DNA from: Polyodon spathula
Taxonomy: Eukaryota > Chordata > Actinopteri > Acipenseriformes > Polyodontidae
Assembly (NCBI RefSeq): GCF_017654505.1
Contig: NC_054537.1
Coordinates: 67,128,645-67,192,644 of the forward strand
Direction of reading: 5' to 3'
Length of the DNA: 64,000 bases
The position numbers were made by a program, and so were the translations under genes. Below the pieces are notes generated by a model. It made no database searches and was not told the DNA's origin. It saw only the letters and a program-made list of their open reading frames with translations. Shown here one piece after another: positions 27,068 to 39,000 of this stretch. The first letter of the stretch is position 1, and each line of letters starts with the position of its first letter.

Positions 27068-30000
27068 TACCTCTCTCTCTCTCTCTCTCCCTCTCCCTCC
27101 CTCTCTCTCCCTCCTTTAAAGTGTGTGTTTCTTTAAGCCTGGTATTTTCTATGTTCAGAAAAGTCACCTATGTTTACATGCACATATACACACAAACCTG
27201 TGCTACAATATATGCAATATTTATACTGTGGGTTACAGTGTACTCTTAAATTTTAGCAAACAAGATACAATAGTATCCCTTCCCATTCTGACACTTAAAA
27301 GACACCAGGGGTGAGAAACCTCAGCCTACCTAAGGGCCACATGTGCTGCCCTCAAACACCCTTGAGGGTTGCATAACCCAGGTACACAATTACAAGTATC
27401 TGAATTCTCAGATTTCAATAACAAATTGCTTCCAATAATAAACCAAGCATCCAAACTTATAGTTCAACTGTTTAACTTGGACCTTGAGCAATGTGGCAAT
27501 TTACACAAACAGGTTTAACTGAATGTACATAATAAAAAGAACAGTATTATTCACTAACAGAAAACAACATTACAAATTGTTAAAGACAGCTCACACAATC
27601 CAGCCTGTAGACCACACTGTATGGATACAGACTGTACAAGGAGAATGCATTTAAGATAACAGAAGGATCAGTGTTTCAATAACAAAAGAACTAAACTGAT
27701 TTACAAAACATAACACCACGCATTATTATTCATGCAAAAGAAACATATATGCGAGAAGGGTACTTTTCAGAACTAAAAGCCTTTAAAATGCTGAAAAACG
27801 AGACAAAGGGATAGGCAAAAAGATAACTGTTAGACAGATTTTGCGTTCACGTTTTTATTCCTGTATAACATATTTCAAACACCCAATTAACGCCACATAT
27901 GATGAATGAAACCCTTGGGACAATGAAATAAATTACTTTGCCAGCTTACAACAGCAAAGCTTCCGGTGGATCAGTCTGCCTCTGCTGTACCTAGGTAGTA
28001 TTTCCTGTTACCACTAAAGTCAGCTAATCACTGAGCAGGGGACACTTTTTATTCTTTCTTCAGCCCTTCAGTCCTTACTGATGCATGTTAACATATGCCT
28101 TTGGAAATCACATTGGAACCTCATGGGACTCCTTACTATATGGTGTTTGTAATTATTCTGAGTGATTCTGGGTTATATTTCTCCAATAATGAGTTTGAGC
28201 ATGTCTAAGGAATTATAAGTACTGGGACTGAACAGCCTGGCTCAATGCATTCAAATCATATGACGATGTGATCTGTGAACTGCTCCACCTACTTTATATT
28301 TATACAGTAAGATTGAATGAAGACTGCTCAGTCTCAGGACTTAGGATCTGGGACTCAACTTCAAACCAATTTCAAAGTCAAAGGCAGATTAAAAGAAAAC
28401 TGATAACTCAATATTGGAGCAGCAGAACAAAGGATGATTCACTTAAGAGTGAGACTCAGATGAACCCTGAATATATGCTGCAGACTTGCATACCAACTGT
28501 AAAAAATGCATCTCAAACACTTTGGTCGCTTATCAGGAAACCTAAATTCTCATTACTGCACTACATCAGCCATATTATCGGATGTCAAGGTCACAGGGAG
28601 GATACTTCTAACTGTAGAGGAACCCTGTAGATACAGGTGCAGTCATTATGATTTCCCCAACAACGTGATTCTGTGTGTTTTACGGTGCGTTGTCACGGTG
28701 GCTTGTTCAGCGTCTTTCTGACCGCTACAGGGTAATACCTAGTTAGATACTTCTTTGACTATAGACTAATAGAAGGTTGAGGTCACGTGCTAAAACTAAC
28801 AAATAACAAAAGGGCAAAGCTAACTTCTAGTAAACTCTTTTGTATAAGGCAATAGCCTAAAATAAATAAAACTGTACAGTAACATATATCAATAAGTTAA
28901 AGCATGCTTTTTCTTAAGAAATGGATACATGCATTATGCACGTGAAGGTGGTTTTACATTCTTCTAGTTATTATAAAAAGAAAGTTTTTTTTTTTAAGAA
29001 AACAAAAATATATGGTAAGCTACTAAAACCATTCCACAAATATTTGTTTATATCAGTAATAGCTAATAAAACAACACTGGGGGTAGCCTACCATTTGACA
29101 TGTAAAAACACAAATTTGATTTATATTTTCCCAGGACATCTGGCAGCTTTAACTTAAAATAAACATGACAAGAAAGGTTTGTACTTGCTGTTTATAAGCC
29201 ACCTCTCTCTCAAGCGATTTATTTAAGAACATATTCTGTGGTAGAAAGGCAATCCTTATGCAGCAGTATTTTCTTTATGATCCAGTAGCAATATTATGAA
29301 CTTGGCCAAACCAAACATGCAAAGCAATTGTTTTGTTTTTGCATTTAAAAAAAACGAAATAAAATAATAATCATTTGGATATAAGTTTGGGAGATATAAG
29401 TTTCTTGCACAGTTTACAGTTTGCGTCTATCATGTGTACATCCAAAGTAATTAAACTTTAATGTTGACAGTTGAGCTTTTATTTGATACACAAACCAGCG
29501 CTTGGCAATTGCATCATTCAATATTAACTGTAGCCCAAGTGTCGATGTTTTTTTTTTTTAAACACATTATATTACACATTTTTTATATTTCCACATTAGA
29601 AGTTCCATTATGACTCATTAGTTGGCTAATCTTCTATCTAAAACTGTCATTGAGACTGTAAAGAGATATTCAGGGTAAAAATGTCCGACACTGGATATGA
29701 ACCGAACAAGACTGACATCATCTTGACTAAAGATATGTTGGAACACTGAAGCAGGGCAGCAACATGGTTCTCCGAAAGAAGGTAAGAAAAGGAAACTTTT
29801 CCAGTGAAAATTATGAAGTTTTTTTTTTTTTTTTTTTTTTTTTATTGTTTAATACTCGGAAACTCTCATTTTTTGTTATGTACTGATGCAATTCATTAAT
29901 CTCTCTTGTACTTTTTATTTTACCAGATGCCGATAAACTCACTAAATCAAAAGTGGAGTTGGAGAGACAGCAGATCAAAAATGACGTTCAGAAGAAAAGA

Positions 30001-33000
30001 AAAATGAAGCTTTGAAACAATGAAAGCTGCCATCCAGATAAAAAGAGGAAGCTTGTCACTAAGCCAAAGGTACAATGTTACAGACTACAAATTCTGTGTT
30101 TTTTTTACCAGGAAATTTACCCATTGAGACTGAGGCCTCATTTACAAGGGGTCCTGGAACACAGACAAACAAACAACACATTAATGCTTGTGTGGTACAA
30201 CATTTTTAAAAGATATTAAAAACAATAAAATATGTAGGCTAAATATTGTGCTCAGGTTGTATTGGGCTACTTCAACTCCAAAATAATAACTCAATTTTAA
30301 ACATTAAATTCCCTTTCAAGCTTGTGCTATTTGGAAAGTGTATGCTACTGACTGCACTAAAATACGTTTTATTTTTGTACACAGGCAAATGTCATCGCAC
30401 TGCTCCCTTCATCACAACCGCCCGACCGCATTTTACCTCTGCAGCAGCGAACCCACATTGTACCAGCTCAGCCGGCAAAGAACTCTATTCTGAAAAAGTC
30501 TGTGCTGCAGAACGAAAAACAACAGAGAAGCATTACAGCCTGAAGTGGCAAATTGTACATCTGCAGGAAGCAGTCAGATCTGCTACCAAAGTTGGAAGAG
30601 AATTCCTTGAACGCATGTACCAGAAGAGTGTGTTGCATACCTTGGGCATGACAGTACTTTCTTAAAAGAAGACTCAGTGCATTTCACCCAAGATCCCATT
30701 GTGGCTGTCATACCTGCCCCTTTACCGAACACCGTGCAAAACCAGGTACTATGCAGTGCCACCGTTCTGCCAGACATTGTAATAAACAGCATTAGCCTGG
30801 AAAAGGAAGTGGAAATCCATGTCTTGAGCCGAGGAGGAGTGGAAAGATACGCTGCATTGTTGTTCAGGGAGCTCATTCCAACTGAACGGTATCATGAGTG
30901 GGCAAACAATGTAAATTACGATGGTTCCAGAGGCCTGCCTACGAACCTGAAGCACACTCTATGGGGATACTTGCACAGGCAGTTCAGAGTGGAACCACAG
31001 CACAACAAACTCGTAAGGGATCGAATAAACAAACAGCTCTGAATGCCTAGAAGATCAGTTTACAAAATAATCCTTACACACCCCAACGTAACGTAGAACA
31101 CATTTCTATGTATTGTGGACCTGTCACAGAGACGGCCGAAGTGGGCGGCGTCAGAGCCAGGAAAAGGAATGAAATACACAAAACACAGGACGGATGAAAT
31201 GAAGTGATGAAGACGCCTGTTGGCGCCGGTTTAATACCAAATAAAAGGTTTACACAAACACGAAAAACACAGGACACGGCACTCTACGCCAAAATAAATA
31301 GACAAACGAAAACAGACTAAACTTAACAAAACGGTGCACGCACAGACACTGACATACACGGTGAGCGGATACTTTCTCCTCTTATCATTATTATTACTAT
31401 TACTGCTACTGCTTATTTCCTCCGTCTCCAATCCCGTTCTCCGCTCACCGAACACCCAACCCCAGTATGTGCCAACGTGCATCTATATATACTATTGTGC
31501 TGGGATTCAATTACCAATTAATTATTCACTTGAATCCCAGCACGTGAATTAATAAAGTGCAATTCCCCGTGCTCACATATTACTACATTTTACTTGCACG
31601 TGAAGTGCTGTGCAATCCTCGTGCCTAAATACACATATACATTTTTAAACACTCGTGTTACACAGACCCGTTTATATCCCGTGTACCAATGTCTATACAC
31701 CAACATTTAAACACACCACACGCAACACATAACAGATAATATACACAGGGGCGGGCACTTTGTTACATATACCCCCTCCTGTGCAAAGCACACATGGCCT
31801 CAATGGCCACCTCCCCCCTTAAAAGCCCAAAAGTCCCGCCCAAAGTCCTTGGCCAGGACCAGAGGCTTCCAGGGGCCCACAGGTCGTAATGCTGTCAGCA
31901 GGGTAGCATTCTCCTGCCAGGGTAGTCCTAGCAGCGGAAAGGCTGCTTGGGGTGTGGTCTCCTGACCTTCCCCCTCCTTCGGCGCCGGCAGCTCCCCTTG
32001 GTGGGGCTTCAACCACCGTTCTTCCTGCAGGGAAGAAACTGCAGAGGGAGCAGGTCTCCGGACCTCCCCCACGATCTCCGGCGGCGAAACTGCTGCTGGG
32101 GTTTGGCGGTCTCCAGACCTCCTCCCCCTCCTCCGGCAGCGAAACTGCTGCTGAGGTTGGCGGTCTCCAGACCTCCTCCCCCTTCTTCGTGGCCGGCAGC
32201 TCCCCTTCGTGGGGTTCCGGCCACAGTACTTCCGGCTGTGATGCGGAGCGGCGGGCAACCCCAGGCGATGCAGAGCGGCGGGCAACCCCAGGCGATGCAG
32301 AGCGGCGGGCAACCCCAGGCGATGCAGAGCGGCGGGCAACCCCAGGCGATGCAGAGCGGCGGGCAACCCCAGGCGATGCAGAGGCATCCTTGGGCGAAGC
32401 GAGGCTGGCATCCTTGGGCGAAGCGAGGAGGCATCCTTGGGCGAAGCGAGGCTGGCATCCTTGGGCGAAGCGAGGCTGGCATCCTTGGGCGAAGCGAGGC
32501 TGGCATCCTTGGGCGAAGCGAGGCTGGCAGTCAGGACAAGCTGGGGTGCGGGTGTTGGCCCTCTTTTCGGCCACTGCAGCCGGGAGGTTCTTCCCCGTGC
32601 TTCCCTCAGCAGCCTATGCAAGGGCTGCTGAGGACCGCCAGCATCTAGTCCTGGTCCTTCTGGTGCAGGGAGAGGCAGCTCCTGCTCCTCTCCCCCTGAT
32701 GGAGGTGGAGGCAGAGGAAGCTCCAGCTCCTCTCCTCGTGATGGTGGGGGAAGTGATACCAGCAGGCATTCACCCTCTGCTGGTGGGGGAAGTGATACCA
32801 GCAGGCATTCACCCTCTGCTGGTGGGGGAAGTGATACCAGCAGGCATTCACCCTCTGCTGGTGGACAGGGACCCAGCAGGCATTCACCCTCTGCTGGTGG
32901 ACAGGGACCCAGCAGGCATTCACCCTCTGCTGGTGGACAGGGACCCAGCAGGCATTCACCCTCTGCTGGTGGGGGAAGTGATACCAGCAGGCATTCACCC

Positions 33001-36000
33001 TCTGCTGGTGGGGGAAGTGATACCAGCAGGCATTCACCCTCTGCTGGTGGGGGAAGTGATACCAGCAGGCATTCACCCTCTGCTGGTGGGGGAAGTGATA
33101 CCAGCAGGCATTCACCCTCTGCTGGTGGGGGAAGTGATACCAGCAGGCATTCACCCTCTGCTGGTGGACAGGGACCCAGCAGGCATTCACCCTCTGCTGG
33201 TGGACAGGGACCCAGCAGGCATTCACCCTCTGCTGGTGGACAGGGACCCAGCAGGCATTCACCCTCTGCTGGTGGCGGAGGCAGAGGGCTCCTGCAGCTC
33301 TGCTCCTGCCGGTGGAGGTGGCGGAGGCAGAGGCAGCTCCTGCTGCTCTCCCCCTGCCGGTGGAGGTGGCGGAGGCAGAGGCAGCTCCTGCTGCTCTGCC
33401 CCTGCCGGTGGAGGTGGCGGAGGCAGAGGCAGCTCCTGCTGCTCTCCCCCTGCCGGTGGAGGTGGCGGAGGCAGAGGCAGCTCCTGCTGCTCTCCCCCTG
33501 CCGGTGGAGGTGGCGGAGGCAGAGGCAGCTCCTGCTGCTCTCCCCCCCGGTGGAGGTGGCGGAGGCAGAGGCAGCTCCTGCTGCTCTCCTCCTGCCGGTG
33601 GAGGTGGCGGAGGCAGAGGCAGCTCCTGCTGCTCTGCGCCTGCCGGTGGAGGTGGCGGAGGCAGAGGCAGCTGCTCCCTGCTCCTGCTGCTCTGCGCCTG
33701 CCGGTGGAGGTGGCGGAGGCAGAGGCAGCTCCTGCTGCTCTGCGCCTGCCGGTGGAGGTGGCGGAGGCAGAGGCAGCTCCTGCTGCTCTGCGCCTGCCGG
33801 TGGAGGTAGGAGCGGCGTGTAGTCTCCTGGTGGTGGAGGTGGGAGCGGTGTGTAGTCTCCCCTTGATACAGGGGACTGGTGCGGCTCTCCCTCACTTGCA
33901 GGGGACTGGTGCGGCTCTTCCTCCCTTGCAGGAGACTGGTGCGGCTGTGGAGACAGCGGTGGGACCTCTGCCTTCCTCTTCCCCTTTCCCCTTCTCTGCC
34001 ACCTCCTCACCTTCCTCTCCTGCGGCAGTTCCTCCTCTCCTTCCTGGTAGGGGCAGCGCACCACCGGGTGCCCAAACTCCCCACAGGCAAGGCACCAGCC
34101 CTGGTCCTCCAGACCACCGAGGAACTCCTCCAGGTCCTGGCAGCCATCTCTCCAGTCCCAGCCTTCCATGTTTTATTTTTTTTTTTTTTTGTTGTTGCTG
34201 TGGTTTTTTTTTTTTTTTTTTTTTGACAAAACACCTCTCCTGGTCTGACGCTTGGAGGCGCTGTTATCCCACGCAGGACACCACGTGTCACAGAGACGGC
34301 CGAAGTGGGCGGCGTCAGAGCCAGGAAAAGGAATGAAATACACAAAACACAGGACGGATGAAATGAAGTGATGAAGACGCCTGTTGGCGCCGGTTTAATA
34401 CCAAATAAAAGGTTTACACAAACACGAAAAACACAGGACACGGCACTCTACGCCAAAATAAATAGACAAACGAAAACAGACTAAACTTAACAAAACGGTG
34501 CACGCACAGACACTGACATACACGGTGAGCGGATACTTTCTCCTCTTATCATTATTATTACTATTACTGCTACTGCTTATTTCCTCCGTCTCCAATCCCG
34601 TTCTCCGCTCACCGAACACCCAACCCCAGTATGTGCCAACGTGCATCTATATATACTATTGTGCTGGGATTCAATTACCAATTAATTATTCACTTGAATC
34701 CCAGCACGTGAATTAATAAAGTGCAATTCCCCGTGCTCACATATTACTACATTTTACTTGCACGTGAAGTGCTGTGCAATCCTCGTGCCTAAATACACAT
34801 ATACATTTTTAAACACTCGTGTTACACAGACCCGTTTATATCCCGTGTACCAATGTCTATACACCAACATTTAAACACACCACACGCAACACATAACAGA
34901 TAATATACACAGGGGCGGGCACTTTGTTACAGGACCTCAACACCTACAGTTGTCAGCTCAGCTCCAATAATAATAATAAAAATAATAACAATTGTCTGAT
35001 GGACAGACATCAATTGAGTAACAGTATAAAAGCATCCCAGAAAGAATTAAAGTAATATCTGGGTGGCTACTTGAATGTTGTCCAATAATTAGATCACCAA
35101 GTTCTTTCATGCAGGATGTTCCAGGGATAATGCCTCATACAGTGGTTGAGCTAAAACACACAGAAGCCTGTGCGGGATGAGTTCATAGACATACCACGCT
35201 ATGCCGTTGCTTTTGCCAATCTACTGTATCAGCAGAAAGCCGCAATATACATACCAGGCTTGAATGTGATCAGACAGGACCTGTTAGTGCAAGTTCCCTC
35301 AGGGAATATCATTATCTAGAATAAATAAAATAAGACTGTTAGATGCACTTCTGCTGGTTGTAAGGACACGGGGACACACAACAGAGGTAAAGCACTGATT
35401 ACAGCACTAAAATGCTTTATAGGATTCAGAAACTGATTTACTGTAACCAGAACCACTTTTATAAGTGCCCATTTTTTGCTGTAGCTCTTCCATTACTTTT
35501 GATCAATTGCAACCCTCGTTCTTGCCATAGCCTGCTTCCCTGTTTCAGCCAACATTTAATTTATGGTCTTGGAGGCATTATCAGGAGCTAAATCATGTAC
35601 ATTTGTGGAACTAGAAAACAAAAACATATAAAGGTTTTAATGTCTAGAACTTGAAAGGCTTAGTTACCAGTGTGCATTTAAGAAGTCAAAAAACAATAGG
35701 GGCATTTAAATGACCACTCTAAGCATGTTGCAATTATTGATCAGTCACAGACCTATTGGGGCGTAACAACCAAGTGTGTCACTCAAGAAAAGGCTGCAGA
35801 CTTTTAGAAAGCTTGATTATGTTTAAGTTAACACCTCTACATTTAATTAATGTAACTTATTTAAACTTTGTGTGTCAGCTGGTATATCTGGATCATACCG
35901 TACCTGAGGCCATTTTCCTTCTGAATGAGCTCTCCTCTTTATCTCTTCTACAGTTTTTTTCCGGGAATCCTGATCTGAACGGGAGACAAACACTGGACGA

Positions 36001-39000
36001 ATGTACTTGATCAAGGCTAAAGAAAAAAGAAAACAGAAATGCTAATTAGTTTAAGAGGAAGGTACTGCTACTATCTCTCTAGGAAGACTACATCCAATAG
36101 AAGTTCACCATAGTATAAGCATAGTAATGTATAATAAAGCATAGTGAAAGCCTGGTGAAGCATAGGCAGGCACTGTAAAGACCATGGAAGGACAGAGAGT
36201 TTCTAGTACATCAAGAAAAGCTTAAGACACTACGCACAGTAGTTTACTCTGAACCCTAGTGATATATAAAGTACAAATTGTGAACACAACCTTTCACAGG
36301 GCAAAAAATAAGGGAAATTTCACTACTGATAGAATGGTTAGTAAAATATATATGTGAAAAAAGTAGTGGCTGTATTTTTAAATGTTGGAACATTTTATTT
36401 AGATATAAATGGATTTTTGGTCTTAAAATACAACTCACAGAATGGGTTAAAGATTAAGTCAGATTCTGGTTAAATTCCTACTTAGGAAGTACAAACTAGA
36501 AATAAAACAGGTTTTCTTAGGAAATTACAGTTGATTTCATGAGGGTTATAAAAATCAGCTACTTCAAAGAGAAACTGGATTGAACCAGATGCTTTGAAGC
36601 TGAGGTTAGGTCAAATGGACAAGTAACCAAGTGATAAGAGATTTGTGTCTTTTTCTGATTGGTTTAAGGAAAAATCATGATGCCATTGAGAGATTGCAAT
36701 TAAACTGAGAATACTGAAATGTTCTTTGTATTGCTGTGATCCGTGCTTGGAAAGAGGATACCTGCAAACTGTTGTCACCATGTAACCTTTAAGATGTCTG
36801 GTTGTAACTTTGCAACTCAGAACTTTTATCTTCAATAAACTATACTCGAAAAAAAGACAGCGACTTCTTTCCTTTTTTCTTTTATTTCGCATTTCAACAT
36901 TAAAGTATGTTTTAATAACATATCTAACATTTTCTGAAATACAGTGAACAGCGACAAAGTACTTTTTTATTTAGCTGATAATAGCAGAAAAGGGTTTATT
37001 TTTTTCTGTATCCATGACCAAACTTCTCCCAGAGAGTCATAAAATAAACATGTGTAACAAATATGTTCATGTTGCTAAAACCATAAAGTTATACAACCAC
37101 AAAGTGGAAGTACAATTTTTTTCCATATCACAAAACAGTTTATGTGCTACAAGCAGTTGAAGTGGCAGCATAACGTACACAGCAATGTTACATAAAAACA
37201 GAAGCTGTAGCTGTAAAACACTGCTGTACAAAACTGAAAAGGTCATGTCAAGTCAATTTCAGGTAAACAATTCAGACGAAAATCCTCTGCGACAGTCTGC
37301 TTGGTGGTTAAGCAGCAAAACAGTAATAGGACTATGAATACCTTGCTAGTCTGCTGAGCTTTGGACCACTATTTTAGCACAAACAAGAAAACCCTTAATA
37401 ACTTCCTCCCCCCTACTCCCAATTAGAATGTCAACACAGCAATCCCCACAACAGTCAATGGGCGCTCTCTGATTCCATTACTAAGCCATTTGCCTCTTTT
37501 CATCCAAGATCTCCATAGTGGCTCGTGTAGGTGTCAACTTTGAGCGCAATGGGCACCGGGCCAGGAGGGTCTGGTGAGGAAAAACAGTCCCTGACGATCT
37601 TGTCTCTCTATGACCCTCAATATATTATTCTAAGCAAGGTCCATACCAAGTTTCTGCAAAATTCTCTAGATACAGTACAATTAAAATGCAAGTGTGGAGA
37701 CACAGTACATGAGGTTATGCCTCTATCCATTTGATCAATATTTAGTCATAGCTGAGCTTCAGAAGTAGGCAGGCTGAAATAAATACTCTCTAACCCTATA
37801 CTGTATCCTGTGCCTGTGTAACAATCTCAAACTGTGGCTGCTGTTACCCTTATACTGACACGGTCCTCTTACTGACATGACATACAAGACAACTGATGGT
37901 GTGAAACTAAAGACAAGGTTGTATTTCAGTAAAGGGGTTCTGATGACTTAATACAAAAGTTAAATCAGTCTGTGAAGTAATGAAAACCCAGAGGTTGAAA
38001 AATGTCCTTCATTCACAAATATGCAAAACATATTATTGTTTAGATTGCATATCGCATGATAAAGAATGAAGGAACTTCAAAGCTAAACTTCACTGCCGTT
38101 TAAAATTATTTTTGAATAAAACAGTTAATAAACCAAATGCTGATTAAAAGGTTTCTGGTAAAAAGAAAGTTGTTGGCAAGATGCTATAGTAAATTCACTC
38201 TTTTTTTTTTTTTTTTTTTTTTACAAGCAATTAATGTCTGCAGCACTACACAAGTTTAAAATATAAGTATTCTTTTCATCTTACACCTGTGTTTTCCCTT
38301 TGTGCTCACAGAGCTATCCTTGTTTTTGTGTTTAACATTTTCAGCCAAAATCCCAATACAGAAACATGTTTTTACTTGAAACTAATTGTTTTTTTGGGAT
38401 TTCTTTTGCTGTAGAGTTTCAAAGCTTATATGACAATCAATAAGAATTTGAAGCTGTGTAATAATGAACCATTTTTCATCAGATACAGTAGAAAGTAGAT
38501 CACAGACCTGCACATGGTTTTGGTCTTATTCTGACAGGAGCAGAAAATTAAACTTTAAATTAAAATTAAACTCTTAATAAATTTTAACAAACCAGGAGTT
38601 TTGGTAGCTTTTCATATCCATGTTTGTAATGTGGAAACATACCGATATGTAGGTATCCCCAGTGGCTCACCAATTAAAATCACTACTGTAGTACAGGGAG
38701 ATTCAAGCAAATGTGATGTTAATCCTTTTGAGCGGGGTTGATGATCTTGGCTGGGGGCCCACAGGAGTGATGTGATGGAATTTCCACTCCAGTGGGTGGG
38801 GATAGTTCAGCTTATCACATTTCCATGACCACTACTGATCAGAAGGCTGACAGGGCCATTCAGACATCAGCCATAGGCATCTTCACTCAGTAATTTTGTT
38901 CAGCAGATGCAAAGAGGTGGTTGGCTTGGCAGCAGGAATGGGGGTCGCTTGTTGATCTTCAGTCCCCTTGACTGTTAAGGGGGTTGCAAAATAACATTCC

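Larger units (their letters stand above)
31122..34931 (-). mobile_element. Complete non-autonomous LTR retrotransposon, 3,810 bp, very young
   Basis: Two direct 646-bp LTRs (31122-31767 and 34286-34931) flank 2.5 kb of internal DNA. By eye the LTRs are identical. The 5-bp sequence GGACC occurs immediately outside each LTR (31117-31121 and 34932-34936): a target-site duplication. Read on the minus strand, the LTR runs TGTAACAAAG ... GTGACA, followed after two bases by a primer-binding-site candidate (34266-34283); a polypurine run (31772-31780) lies just before the 3' LTR. No protease, reverse transcriptase, RNase H or integrase motif is present, so it must be mobilised in trans. It lies in LPCAT1 intron 5, same sense as the gene. 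Confidence 0.96.

Noticed and set aside
26826..27167. Arg-Glu / Ser-Leu reading frames
   Set aside because: They are translations of the (CT)n microsatellite.
885..34260. Shared tcctggtctgacg between the left-edge LTR end and the leader of the 31-35 kb element
   Set aside because: The two matches are in opposite orientation relative to their elements and only 13 bp long, so taken as chance.
31952..34336. 794-codon plus-strand frame as a real gene
   Set aside because: It is antisense to the retroelement and explained by stop-poor GC-rich repeats; its start is inside the element tail and it has no domain.
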